DNA of 10,111 bases, taken from an uncultured Acetatifactor sp. GTDB lineage: Bacteria > Bacillota > Clostridia > Lachnospirales > Lachnospiraceae. The stretch spans positions 14,830 through 24,940 of the forward strand of contig CAQUWW010000036.1 in the NCBI GenBank assembly GCA_948896875.1, in the 5' to 3' direction. The translations under genes and the position numbers were made by a program. How positions within the stretch are numbered: the stretch's first letter is position 1; every line of letters begins with the position of its first letter. The notes under the pieces were generated by a model, which ran no database searches, was not told the origin of the DNA, and saw only the letters and a list, made by a program, of their open reading frames with translations. Shown here piece by piece: positions 1-6,780 of this stretch.

Positions 1-1
1 C

Positions 2-346
2 TCTCAGGAGTCTGGGCATTATCAGTTTTCCTGGGAGCAGACTCTGGAGAGGGAGAAGGCTGTGATAGAGGGAGATTCCGGGAAGCCGCAGACTGACGGG
101 GCGCAGGAAAATGCTTCGAGAGAAAGCGAGACTCAGAAAGCCGAGAGTACCGCGGCACCGGAAAACGGACCGGAGCACAGTGAAAAAGCGGAAAGCGGGT
201 CAGAAGCGGCGTCTGAATCTGATGAAGCGCGGGAGAGGAAACCGGAAGCGGAAGAGGACCCGAAGCCGGAAGACAATCCAGAGCCGGTGGGCCTGCAGGA
301 GAAGGAACATCCAGTGGGCAGATTTTCCAACGGCAGAATAGATTGA
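2..346 (+). CDS. Unidentified protein, acidic low-complexity C-terminal tail (5' end outside window)
   Basis: An open frame runs from the first bases of the window to a TGA at 344-346, giving 114 visible C-terminal residues. The reading enters without a start codon. A GTG at 62 is in frame but has no convincing ribosome binding site, so I treat the gene as 5'-truncated by the window edge. The visible part is dominated by Glu, Ser, Pro, Ala and Lys, with stretches such as EARERKPEAEEDPKPEDNPEP, and shows no recognisable domain, membrane segment or catalytic motif. It looks like a disordered, strongly acidic tail or linker, followed by a short less biased end (GRFSNGRID). The main domain must lie upstream, so no function can be assigned. 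A terminator 70 nt downstream suggests it ends its transcription unit. That this frame is coding is fairly likely; identity is unknown. Confidence 0.6.
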   Translation, partial: SQESGHYQFSWEQTLEREKAVIEGDSGKPQTDGAQENASRESETQKAESTAAPENGPEHSEKAESGSEAASESDEARERKPEAEEDPKPEDNPEPVGLQEKEHPVGRFSNGRID

Positions 347-415
347 CGACGGGTAGGCGCATGTTATAACAGGGGATAGCGATGATGTGAGAGACAATGA
401 TACAGACTGATAAAT

Positions 416-459
416 AAGGCGGATGTGGGCTCAAAAGAGCAGGCATCTGCCTTGTTTTT
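416..459 (+). terminator. Intrinsic (rho-independent) terminator
   Basis: A ten-base left arm AAGGCGGATG (416-425) pairs with CATCTGCCTT (444-453), with one G-U pair. Inside it, GCTC (429-432) pairs with GAGC (437-440) around an AAAA loop, leaving a small internal bulge. The stem is followed at once by GTTTTT (454-459). This is the classic hairpin plus U-tract. It lies 70 nt after the stop of the upstream acidic-tail gene and separates it from the amidase gene. Confidence 0.85.
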
Positions 460-615
460 GGGAGGAATAAAAGAATTCCGGGAAGATATTACTATATCTG
501 GTATTGTGACTGCTTAATGCGATAACTCCATTTGCTTGCAGGGCGAACACGTCCGAGTTCTGCGATGAAAGCGCATTTAGGCTTAAGAATCAAGCCGCAA
601 GGAGGAAATGTGAAA
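460..615 (+). other. Leader region of the amidase gene, possibly structured
   Basis: This stretch between the terminator and the amidase start has no convincing gene and no clear sigma-A promoter; only weak -10-like boxes occur near 490-507. Two elements stand out. A five-base-pair hairpin GGCTT/AAGCC (580-584 and 592-596) with a 7-nt loop ends three bases before the Shine-Dalgarno sequence. A sequence at 566-579, TGAAAGCGCATTTA, matches 12 of 14 positions of the CcpA operator consensus TGWAANCGNTNWCA. Both could be chance. An in-frame TTG at 532 could extend the amidase reading frame upstream but lacks a ribosome binding site. Confidence 0.3.
599..605 (+). promoter_or_regulatory. Ribosome binding site deciding the amidase start
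   Basis: AAGGAGG at 599-605 is a near-perfect Shine-Dalgarno. It lies 10 nt before the ATG at 616 and 4 nt before an in-frame GTG at 610. It falls inside the longer frame opened by the TTG at 532, which argues that translation starts after it and not at 532. ATG 616 is preferred; GTG 610 would add only two residues. Confidence 0.7.
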
Positions 616-1704
616 ATGATAAGACATATTAAAATACATACTATAGCATTTGGACTGTGCCTGGTACTATTTACGAGCGGGTGCGGTAAGGCAGATGAAG
701 AGACAGAATCCATAGTGGGCCTGGACGGCATGGCAATAGAACTGGACACACAAGAGCAGAGCGATGCCGGGGAGAACGGGGAAGAGTCCTCTGTCGCAGA
801 AGCATCTGGAGGCTCGATGTCAGGGAGCAATGAGTCTTCAGCGGCATCAGGAGATTTGACGTCAGAGAACAATGAGTCCTCGGCGGCTCCGGAGAGCAAC
901 AGCGGATCGGGGTCAGCGGATTTACAATCCCCGGTACCCGGAGGTGAGACGCAGCCGGAAAGCGGAGCCTCTTCAAGTTCACAACCGCCTCAGTCTGTGG
1001 CTCCACCGGAATCCGGTGCTCAGTCCCAGGCACCGGACGATTCCACAGCACCTGCGGCCCAGGAGAATGGCTATGTAGTCGTCATTGACGCGGGGCATCA
1101 GCAGAAGGGGAACAGTGAGAAGGAGCCCATCGGCCCGGGGGCAAGCGAGATGAAGGCGAAGGTGGCCGGCGGGACTTCCGGGGCCACCAGCGGTTTAAAA
1201 GAATACGAACTGACCCTGATGGTGGCGGAGAAGCTGGAAGACGAGCTGACCAACCGGGGTTATCAGGTGATTATGGTCCGGACCACCCATGATGTGAACA
1301 TGAGCAACAGCGAGCGGGCCCAGGTGGCCAATGACGCGGAGGCGGATGCCTTTATCCGCGTGCACGCCAACGGTTCAGAGGATACTTCTGTGAACGGTGC
1401 AATGACGATCTGCCAGACGGCTTCCAACCCTTATAATGGAACATTTTATCAGCAGAGCAGAGATTTGTCGGATGCTGTGCTGGATGAGCTGGTGACGGCA
1501 ACAGGCTGCAAGAAGCAGCGTGTATGGGAGACGGACACTATGAGCGGCATCAACTGGTGCATGGTTCCAGTTACCATTGTTGAAATGGGATATATGACCA
1601 ATCCAAACGAGGACACGCTGATGGCCACAGACGAATACCAGGAGAAAATTGCGGACGGAATTGCCAACGGGATTGATAAATTCCTGAGCCAGGCCGATGA
1701 ATAA
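616..1704 (+). CDS. Lipoprotein N-acetylmuramoyl-L-alanine amidase (Amidase_3 family)
   Basis: This is a predicted cell-wall hydrolase that cuts the bond between muramic acid and the stem peptide of peptidoglycan. Starting at ATG 616 it has 362 residues. Residues 1-22 form a lipoprotein signal: charged start, hydrophobic core, then TSGC with the lipidated Cys at 23. Residues about 24-150 are a Ser/Glu/Gly/Pro-rich stalk with an imperfect 14-residue repeat (NESSAA at 72-77 and 86-91). The catalytic domain follows from about residue 154. Expected zinc ligands are H161 in VIDAGHQQ, E196 in KEYELTL and H250 in RVHANGS, with catalytic E323 in IVEMGYMTNP. All key residues are present, so the enzyme should be active, anchored to the outer face of the membrane. 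No signature of a named sporulation amidase (CwlD and similar) was recognised. An upstream start (610 or TTG 532) is possible but would bury or displace the signal. uvrC follows after 88 nt with no clear terminator. Confidence 0.9.
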   Translation: MIRHIKIHTIAFGLCLVLFTSGCGKADEETESIVGLDGMAIELDTQEQSDAGENGEESSVAEASGGSMSGSNESSAASGDLTSENNESSAAPESNSGSGSADLQSPVPGGETQPESGASSSSQPPQSVAPPESGAQSQAPDDSTAPAAQENGYVVVIDAGHQQKGNSEKEPIGPGASEMKAKVAGGTSGATSGLKEYELTLMVAEKLEDELTNRGYQVIMVRTTHDVNMSNSERAQVANDAEADAFIRVHANGSEDTSVNGAMTICQTASNPYNGTFYQQSRDLSDAVLDELVTATGCKKQRVWETDTMSGINWCMVPVTIVEMGYMTNPNEDTLMATDEYQEKIADGIANGIDKFLSQADE

Positions 1705-1792
1705 TAAAGGAAATGCTTTCAGCGAGTAAAAAAATTGGCTGTAGCAAAGGAAAAGCAACAGAGATTTGAGTGGAAAAAATGGGGATTATGCC

Positions 1793-3658
1793 ATGTTTAA
1801 CTTTGAAGAAGAACTGAAAAAGCTTCCCAAAGAGCCGGGAGTCTATCTTATGAGAGATGACAGGAATGTCATTTTATATGTGGGCAAGGCAGTCAACCTT
1901 CATAACCGTGTGCGCTCTTACTTTCGGGAAAATATCGGCAGAGGCCCCATGATCGATAAAATGGTGTCCCTGATTGCCCGGTTTGAATACATCGTCACAG
2001 ACTCGGAGCTGGAGGCGCTGGTGCTGGAGAACAATCTGATCAAGGAGAATTCGCCCAAGTATAATACTCTGCTCAAGGACGATAAGACCTATCCTTATAT
2101 TAAGGTGACGGTGGGGGAAGAGTATCCCCGGATTCTGTTTTCCCGGGTGATGAAAAAGGACAAATCCAAATATTTCGGGCCCTACACCAGCGCGGCGTCC
2201 GTGAAGGATACCATCGATCTGCTGAACAAGCTTTATCATCTGCGCACCTGCAACCGCAGTCTGCCTAAGGATATCGGTGTGGATCGGCCTTGTCTGAACT
2301 ATCACATCAAGCAGTGCCTTGCCCCCTGCCAGGGCTATATTGACAGGGAACAGTACAGAGAGCAGGTAAATCAGGCGCTGGAATTCCTGAATGGAAATTA
2401 CAACCTGATTCTGAAGGATCTGGAAGCCAAAATGCAGGCGGCCGCGGAGGAGCTGGACTTCGAGGCTGCGGCAGGCTACAGAGATCTCTACAACAGCGTG
2501 AAGCAGGTGGCCCAGAAGCAGAAGATTACGGACAGCGTTGGCGAGGATAAGGATATCATTGCCCTGTACCAGGACGACAGGGAAGCGGTGGTTCAGGTCT
2601 TCTTTGTCCGGGACGGCAAGCTGATCGGGCGGGACCATTATTATATGACAAATGTGTCACCTGACAGCAAGCCGGAAATTCTGGAGAATTTCGTGAAGCA
2701 GTTCTATGCCGGAACTCCTTTTATCCCCAGAGAGCTGATGTTACAATATGAGATCGGGGACCATGAGCTCATTGAGAAATGGCTTACCGGGCGGAAAGGC
2801 GGGAGAGTTTACATTCGGGTGCCGAAAATCGGCTCCAAGGAGAAGCTGGTGGAGCTGGCGGCCCAGAACGCGAAGCACATCCTGGAGCAGGACAGAGAGC
2901 GGCTGAAACGGGAAGAGGGACGGACCATAGGTGCGGTGAAGGAGATTGCGGCTCTTCTGGGCCTGGAACACATCGACCGGATGGAGGCTTTCGATATCTC
3001 TAATATCAATGGCTTTGAGAATGTGGGCTCCATGATTGTATTTGAGAAAGGGAAGCCCAAGACCAGCGATTACCGGAAGTTCCGGATTAAGACCGTGTCC
3101 GGCCCTGACGATTACGCCTGTATGCGGGAGGTGCTGACCAGACGGTTCCGGCATGGACTGGAGGAAGGCAGAGAGCTGGAGGAAAAGGAGCTGGAGAAGG
3201 AATATGGCAGCTTCACCAGATTCCCGGACCTGCTGATGATGGACGGCGGAAGAGGGCAGGTGAACATCGCCCTGTCTGTGCTGGAAGAGCTGAAAATAGC
3301 CATTCCGGTGTGCGGTATGGTGAAGGATGACAATCACCGTACCAGAGGGCTTTATTTTAACAATGTGGAACTGCCCATTGATACCCATTCCGAAGGCTTT
3401 AAGCTGATTACCAGAGTGCAGGACGAGGCCCACCGCTTTGCCATCGAGTATCACCGCTCCCTGCGCAGCAAGGCCCAGGTGAAATCCGTGCTGGATGATA
3501 TTCCCGGGGTGGGACCGGCCAGGAGAAAGGCTCTGATGCGCCATTTCAAGTCCATCGAAGAGATTAAGACGGCGGATGTGGAGACTTTGGCAGCACTGCC
3601 GGAAATCAACCGTCGGGCGGCAGAGGAAATCTACGGATTCTTCCATACTCATAGCTGA
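1793..3658 (+). CDS. uvrC: Excinuclease ABC subunit C (UvrC)
   Basis: UvrC makes the two DNA incisions flanking a lesion in nucleotide excision repair, after UvrA and UvrB have located the damage. From ATG 1793 the protein has 621 residues, normal for the family. The N-terminal GIY-YIG nuclease is visible as GVY (16-18) and YVGKA (29-33). Four cysteines C153, C167, C175 and C179 match the iron-sulfur cluster spacing known from E. coli UvrC. A UVR motif that contacts UvrB spans about 203-238. The RNase H-like 5' nuclease shows FDISNINGF (D401), LMMDGGRGQ (D484) and DEAHRFAIEYHRS (H547). A helix-hairpin-helix pair (DDIPGVGPARRKAL onward) ends the protein. A TTG at 1766 would add nine residues, but the GGGGA at 1781-1785 and the family's usual MFN-like start favour 1793. 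The neighbourhood with hprK, murB, rapZ and whiA is a common clostridial arrangement. Confidence 0.97.
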   Translation: MFNFEEELKKLPKEPGVYLMRDDRNVILYVGKAVNLHNRVRSYFRENIGRGPMIDKMVSLIARFEYIVTDSELEALVLENNLIKENSPKYNTLLKDDKTYPYIKVTVGEEYPRILFSRVMKKDKSKYFGPYTSAASVKDTIDLLNKLYHLRTCNRSLPKDIGVDRPCLNYHIKQCLAPCQGYIDREQYREQVNQALEFLNGNYNLILKDLEAKMQAAAEELDFEAAAGYRDLYNSVKQVAQKQKITDSVGEDKDIIALYQDDREAVVQVFFVRDGKLIGRDHYYMTNVSPDSKPEILENFVKQFYAGTPFIPRELMLQYEIGDHELIEKWLTGRKGGRVYIRVPKIGSKEKLVELAAQNAKHILEQDRERLKREEGRTIGAVKEIAALLGLEHIDRMEAFDISNINGFENVGSMIVFEKGKPKTSDYRKFRIKTVSGPDDYACMREVLTRRFRHGLEEGRELEEKELEKEYGSFTRFPDLLMMDGGRGQVNIALSVLEELKIAIPVCGMVKDDNHRTRGLYFNNVELPIDTHSEGFKLITRVQDEAHRFAIEYHRSLRSKAQVKSVLDDIPGVGPARRKALMRHFKSIEEIKTADVETLAALPEINRRAAEEIYGFFHTHS

Positions 3659-3683
3659 AACTGCTTCACTTTGCGGATATAAT
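3655..3683 (+). promoter_or_regulatory. Candidate sigma-A promoter for hprK
   Basis: A perfect -10 box TATAAT lies at 3678-3683, with CTGAAA (4 of 6 to TTGACA) at 3655-3660, exactly 17 nt upstream and overlapping the uvrC stop codon. A second weaker pair, TTCACT (3665-3670) and TACAAT (3688-3693), also has 17-nt spacing. Either would start transcripts around 3690-3700, placing the hairpin array in a 5' leader of roughly 185 nt before hprK. The -35 match is modest, so this is a prediction only. Confidence 0.5.
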
Positions 3684-3697
3684 GTGATACAATGGGA

Positions 3698-3719
3698 TAT
3701 GGCAAAATTCTATGCCATA
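3698..3719 (+). repeat. Inverted repeat upstream of the hairpin array
   Basis: TATGGCA (3698-3704) and TGCCATA (3713-3719) are perfect seven-base complements around an 8-nt loop. No T-tract follows, so it is not a standard terminator for uvrC. If the predicted promoter is used, it would lie at the very 5' end of the hprK transcript; as DNA it could be an operator. Function unknown. Confidence 0.5.
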
Positions 3720-3737
3720 CGGTGATATTGAAGGGGC

Positions 3738-3826
3738 ATATAGCGCGAAGGGTACGCGCATATAGTGCGAAGGGCACGCACATATAGCGCGAAAAGCATG
3801 CGCATATAGTATGAAACAGCATGCAC
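3738..3826 (+). repeat. Tandem array of 22-nt hairpin units in the hprK leader
   Basis: Four consecutive units share the pattern ATATA, 5-nt arm, 7-nt loop, 5-nt arm. Unit 1 pairs GCGCG (3743-3747) with CGCGC (3755-3759) around AAGGGTA. Unit 2 pairs GTGCG (3765-3769) with CGCAC (3777-3781) around AAGGGCA. Unit 3 pairs GCGCG (3787-3791) with TGCGC (3799-3803) around AAAAGCA. Unit 4 (from 3804) is decayed: ATG/CAT and GT/AC can still pair, with a 2-nt bulge. Between units 1 and 2 both stem differences compensate each other (C to T with G to A), and unit 3 keeps pairing through one G-U. The array lies between uvrC and hprK, ending about 45 nt before the hprK ribosome binding site. It could be an RNA leader structure, a set of protein-binding dyads spaced about two helical turns apart, or a simple repeat expansion. 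Confidence 0.75.
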
Positions 3827-3870
3827 ATTGTGGAACGTAGACGGCATATGCCCGAACGAGGAACTAAGAC

Positions 3871-3875
3871 AGGAG
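3871..3875 (+). promoter_or_regulatory. Ribosome binding site deciding the hprK start
   Basis: AGGAG at 3871-3875 sits 6 nt before ATG 3882. The frame is open further upstream to a TTG at 3828 at the edge of the repeat array, but that codon has no ribosome binding site and would add 18 residues not typical of HPr kinases. Confidence 0.75.
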
Positions 3876-3881
3876 AAAAAC

Positions 3882-4826
3882 ATGGAAAGTGTCAGACTGA
3901 CCCGTTTAATTGAGAAGATGAAGCTGGAAAACCTTACGCCGGAGATTGATGTGACGGATATCCGGATTACGCAGCCGGATATCAACCGGCCCGCCTTACA
4001 GTTGACAGGATATTTTGAGCATTTTGATGCCACCAGACTTCAGATTGTGGGGTTTGTGGAATATACTTATATGGAAGGTCTGTCCGACGAGAGGAAACGA
4101 GAAATTTATAACGAATTTATGAGCTATGATGTGGTGGCAGTGGTGTTCTGCCGGGAGCTGAAGCCGGATCCTATTTTCCTTTCAGCAGCGTTGGCCCACA
4201 GGATTCCTTTGCTTTCCACGAGCAAGTCTACTTCCGCATTTATGGCGGAGGCAATCCGCTGGCTGAATGTGAAGCTTGCTCCCTGTATTTCCGTACATGG
4301 GGTGCTGGTGGATGTATATGGAGAAGGTGTGCTGATCACAGGGGAGAGCGGCATCGGAAAGTCCGAGGCTGCGCTGGAACTGATCCGCCGTGGACATCGG
4401 CTGGTGACGGATGATGTGGTGGAGATCAGAAAAGTCAGCGATGATACGCTGGTAGGTTCGGCGCCCGACATGTTGAAGCACCTGATCGAGCTGCGGGGTA
4501 TCGGCGTGGTGGATGTGAAGGCTTTGTTCGGCGCCTCTTCCGTGATGGATACCCAGAATATTGATCTTGTGATTCGCCTGGAGGATTGGGACAGGGATAA
4601 GGAGTACGACAGGTTGGGTCTGGAAGAAAACTATACGGAGTACATGGGGAATAAAATTGTCTGCTATAATATTCCCATTCGTCCCGGCAGGAATCTGGCG
4701 GTGATCTGCGAGTCGGCTGCGGTAAACCACAGGCAGAAGAAGATGGGTTATAACGCAGCCCAGGAGCTCTATACCCGCGTACAGAATTCCTTTGCCAGAA
4801 AACGGGATGAGGAATGGGGAGATTGA
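3882..4826 (+). CDS. hprK: HPr kinase/phosphorylase (HprK)
   Basis: HPr kinase/phosphorylase phosphorylates Ser46 of HPr or Crh using ATP or pyrophosphate when glycolytic intermediates are high, and removes the phosphate when they are low. It is the sensor of CcpA-dependent carbon catabolite control in Firmicutes. The 314-residue protein has normal length. The N-terminal domain (about 1-130) precedes a kinase domain with H139 in SVHGVLVDVYGEG, the P-loop GESGIGKSE (154-162), D177-D178 in TDDVVEI, and the family signature LIELRGIGVVDVKALFG (201-217, with E203). The C-terminal part carries IPIRPGRN and an AVNHRQKKMGYNA stretch. Its likely substrate, an HPr-like protein retaining Ser46, is encoded five genes downstream. 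The gene has its own candidate promoter and an unusual repeat-rich leader; the glucokinase follows 29 nt after its stop, suggesting co-transcription. Confidence 0.97.
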   Translation: MESVRLTRLIEKMKLENLTPEIDVTDIRITQPDINRPALQLTGYFEHFDATRLQIVGFVEYTYMEGLSDERKREIYNEFMSYDVVAVVFCRELKPDPIFLSAALAHRIPLLSTSKSTSAFMAEAIRWLNVKLAPCISVHGVLVDVYGEGVLITGESGIGKSEAALELIRRGHRLVTDDVVEIRKVSDDTLVGSAPDMLKHLIELRGIGVVDVKALFGASSVMDTQNIDLVIRLEDWDRDKEYDRLGLEENYTEYMGNKIVCYNIPIRPGRNLAVICESAAVNHRQKKMGYNAAQELYTRVQNSFARKRDEEWGD

Positions 4827-4855
4827 ATGAGGAACTGGAATAAGGAGAGCGAGAG

Positions 4856-5794
4856 ATGAGTAAATATGCATTTGGAGTAGACGTAGGGGGAACCAGTGTA
4901 AAGATGGGCCTGTTTGGCGAAGAGGGTGTTCTTCTGGATAAATGGGAAATTCCCACGAGAAAGGAAAACAAAGGAGCCGCCATTATTGGAGAGATTGCAC
5001 AGAGTCTCAAGGAGAAAATGGCGGAAAGAGGGATAGAGGAAAGCGACCTGGCCGGGATTGGCATTGGCGCTCCCGGTCCGGTGGACAATGACGGAGTGCT
5101 GGTGAATGGTGCCGTCAATATCGGTTGGGAGCCTTTTAACATACCGGAGGCAATGCGCGCATATATTAATGTACCGGTAAAAGCGGCCAATGATGCCAAT
5201 GCGGCGGCATACGGAGAGATGTGGCAGGGCGGCGGTAAGGGATTCAGCAGTATTGTGGCAGTGACTCTGGGGACAGGAGTCGGCGGCGGAATCATTATAA
5301 ACGGAGAGCTTCTGGCCGGTGCCACAGGAGCAGGCGGCGAGATCGGACATATGCATATGGTGGATGACGAGACGGAAAGCTGTAACTGTGGGAACAAAGG
5401 CTGCATGGAGCAGTATGCTTCGGCCACGGGAATTGCACGCCTTGCCCGCAGGCGTCTGGAGAAGGACAACGAGCCCAGTGTCCTGAGAGAAGGGAAGGTG
5501 TCGGCCAAGACGGTCTTTGATGGAGTGAAAGCCGGAGATAAGGTGGCCATTGAAGTGGCGCAGGAGTTCGGGGAATATTTGGGAAAAGGCCTGGCGATGA
5601 TTGCGTCTGTGCTGAATCCGGAGGCATTCATTATCAGCGGAGGTGTATCCAAGGCCGGGGAAATTCTCTTTTCCTTTATTGAGCCTCCATTCCATAAATA
5701 TGTTTTCAGCCATTGCGGGAATGCAAAGTTTGTTTTGGCCACTCTGGGAAACGATGCGGGTATCTATGGCGCCGCCGGGTTGATTTTGAGGTAG
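4856..5794 (+). CDS. glcK: ROK-family glucokinase
   Basis: This 312-residue ROK-family sugar kinase most likely phosphorylates glucose to glucose-6-phosphate with ATP, feeding glycolysis from sugar that enters without the phosphotransferase system. The N-terminal phosphate-binding loop is DVGGTSVKMG (D9 to G18). The putative catalytic Asp is D113 in NDANAAAYGE, followed by the second phosphate motif TLGTGVGGGI. The ROK zinc site is complete: H165 in GEIGHMHM and C176, C178, C183 in CNCGNKGCMEQY. The EIGH motif and single-domain layout without an N-terminal helix-turn-helix favour a glucokinase over a ROK repressor, but specificity (glucose, mannose, N-acetyl sugars) cannot be proved by motif reading. 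AAGGAG at 4842-4847 supports ATG 4856. It lies between hprK and murB on the same strand and is probably part of the hprK transcription unit. Confidence 0.93.
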   Translation: MSKYAFGVDVGGTSVKMGLFGEEGVLLDKWEIPTRKENKGAAIIGEIAQSLKEKMAERGIEESDLAGIGIGAPGPVDNDGVLVNGAVNIGWEPFNIPEAMRAYINVPVKAANDANAAAYGEMWQGGGKGFSSIVAVTLGTGVGGGIIINGELLAGATGAGGEIGHMHMVDDETESCNCGNKGCMEQYASATGIARLARRRLEKDNEPSVLREGKVSAKTVFDGVKAGDKVAIEVAQEFGEYLGKGLAMIASVLNPEAFIISGGVSKAGEILFSFIEPPFHKYVFSHCGNAKFVLATLGNDAGIYGAAGLILR

Positions 5795-5853
5795 AATATC
5801 TGTATGCCCCAGAATCTGAAAAGTAAAGAAATATAAAAAGGGAAGTCTGTTAA

Positions 5854-6780
5854 ATGATTAGTAAAGCAGTAATTGAAGCGATACAGAGATTTGTACCTTA
5901 TGAGAATATCCGTCTGCAGGAACCGATGGCGGATCATACTACCTTTCGGATAGGGGGACCGGCTGATTGCTTTGTGCAGCTGGAAAATGAACAGCAGTTG
6001 AAAAAACTGCAAAAATACCTGGGACTTGCCGGCGTACCATTTTTTGTGATGGGAAACGGCAGTAATCTGCTGGTCAGCGATGCCGGGTATCGGGGGGTAA
6101 TTCTGCAGATTGGCTCCGGCATGAGCGACATCAGTGTGGAAGGATGCCGTGTGGTGGCGAAAGCGGGAGCTTCTCTGGCACAGGTGGCACGTAAAGCGCT
6201 GGAATACGGACTTACAGGTCTGGAATTTGCTTCCGGAATTCCGGGTACCGTTGGGGGAGGCGTTGTGATGAATGCCGGCGCCTATGGCGGAGAGATGTGC
6301 CAGGTGGTAACACAGGTAAATGTGGTAAATCAGGACGGCGAGACCATGGAGCTGGACAATGAGACCATGGAATTCGGCTACCGGACCAGTGTGATCAGAC
6401 ATAGTACGTTTACCATTACGGAGGTTGTGTTTTCCCTGGAGCCTGGAGACAGAGAGGCCATCAAAGTCAAAATGGAGGAGCTGGCCGGGAGACGACGTGA
6501 GAAGCAGCCATTGGAATATCCCAGCGCGGGCAGCACGTTCAAGCGGCCGGAGGGAAACTTTGCCGGCAAACTGATTATGGAGGCCGGTTTCAGGGGCTTT
6601 CAGATAGGGGGCGCCAGGGTATCTGACAAACATTGCGGCTTTATAATCAATACAGGAAATGCCACTGCCAGGGATGTGCTGGATGTGATTGCCAGGATTC
6701 AGGCAGGGGTGAAAGATAAATTCCACGTGGATCTGGAGACTGAAATTGTCTTTATAGGGAGTCAGAGAGAAACGACATGA
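5854..6780 (+). CDS. murB: UDP-N-acetylenolpyruvoylglucosamine reductase (MurB)
   Basis: MurB is the FAD- and NADPH-dependent enzyme that reduces UDP-GlcNAc-enolpyruvate to UDP-N-acetylmuramic acid, the second committed step of cytoplasmic peptidoglycan precursor synthesis. At 308 residues it is the short type II form typical of Firmicutes. FAD-binding features are TTFRIGGPAD near the N-terminus, GNGSNLLVSD, and GIPGTVGGGVVMNAGAYGGE. Active-site residues are visible: R177 in GYRTSVIR, S227 in SAGSTFKRP (proton donor), and E297 in the C-terminal LETEIVFIG. The ribosome binding site is weak (AAAAAGGGAAG around 5835-5844, about 10 nt before ATG 5854). The last four bases overlap the start of rapZ (ATGA), indicating translational coupling. 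Gap to the upstream glucokinase is 59 nt with no terminator. Confidence 0.97.
   Translation: MISKAVIEAIQRFVPYENIRLQEPMADHTTFRIGGPADCFVQLENEQQLKKLQKYLGLAGVPFFVMGNGSNLLVSDAGYRGVILQIGSGMSDISVEGCRVVAKAGASLAQVARKALEYGLTGLEFASGIPGTVGGGVVMNAGAYGGEMCQVVTQVNVVNQDGETMELDNETMEFGYRTSVIRHSTFTITEVVFSLEPGDREAIKVKMEELAGRRREKQPLEYPSAGSTFKRPEGNFAGKLIMEAGFRGFQIGGARVSDKHCGFIINTGNATARDVLDVIARIQAGVKDKFHVDLETEIVFIGSQRETT

Noticed and set aside
537..596. Possible GEMM (c-di-GMP-I) or other riboswitch upstream of the amidase
   Set aside because: GGGCGAAC and AAAGC recall pieces of the GEMM core, but the paired stems and conserved tetraloop arrangement are not there.
532..615. N-terminal extension of the amidase from TTG 532
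   Set aside because: It would put 28 residues before the lipoprotein signal and place a near-perfect ribosome binding site inside the coding region.
1705..1792. Terminator between the amidase gene and uvrC
   Set aside because: Only an imperfect stem (TGCT..CAGC / GCTG..AGCA) with a 14-nt loop and no T-tract was found.
1874..3652. Two long minus-strand ORFs opposite uvrC
   Set aside because: Composition rich in His, Gln and Leu without family motifs; they lie entirely antisense to an intact uvrC and have no ribosome binding sites of note.
3738..3826. CRISPR array
   Set aside because: Units are 22 nt, directly adjacent with only five conserved bases between hairpins, no unique spacers, and no cas genes in the window.
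4435..5742. Very long minus-strand ORF (435 codons) opposite hprK and the glucokinase
   Set aside because: The translation is Pro/Ser/Arg-rich without any motif, and both plus-strand genes here are clearly real. It is a frame shadow of codon bias.
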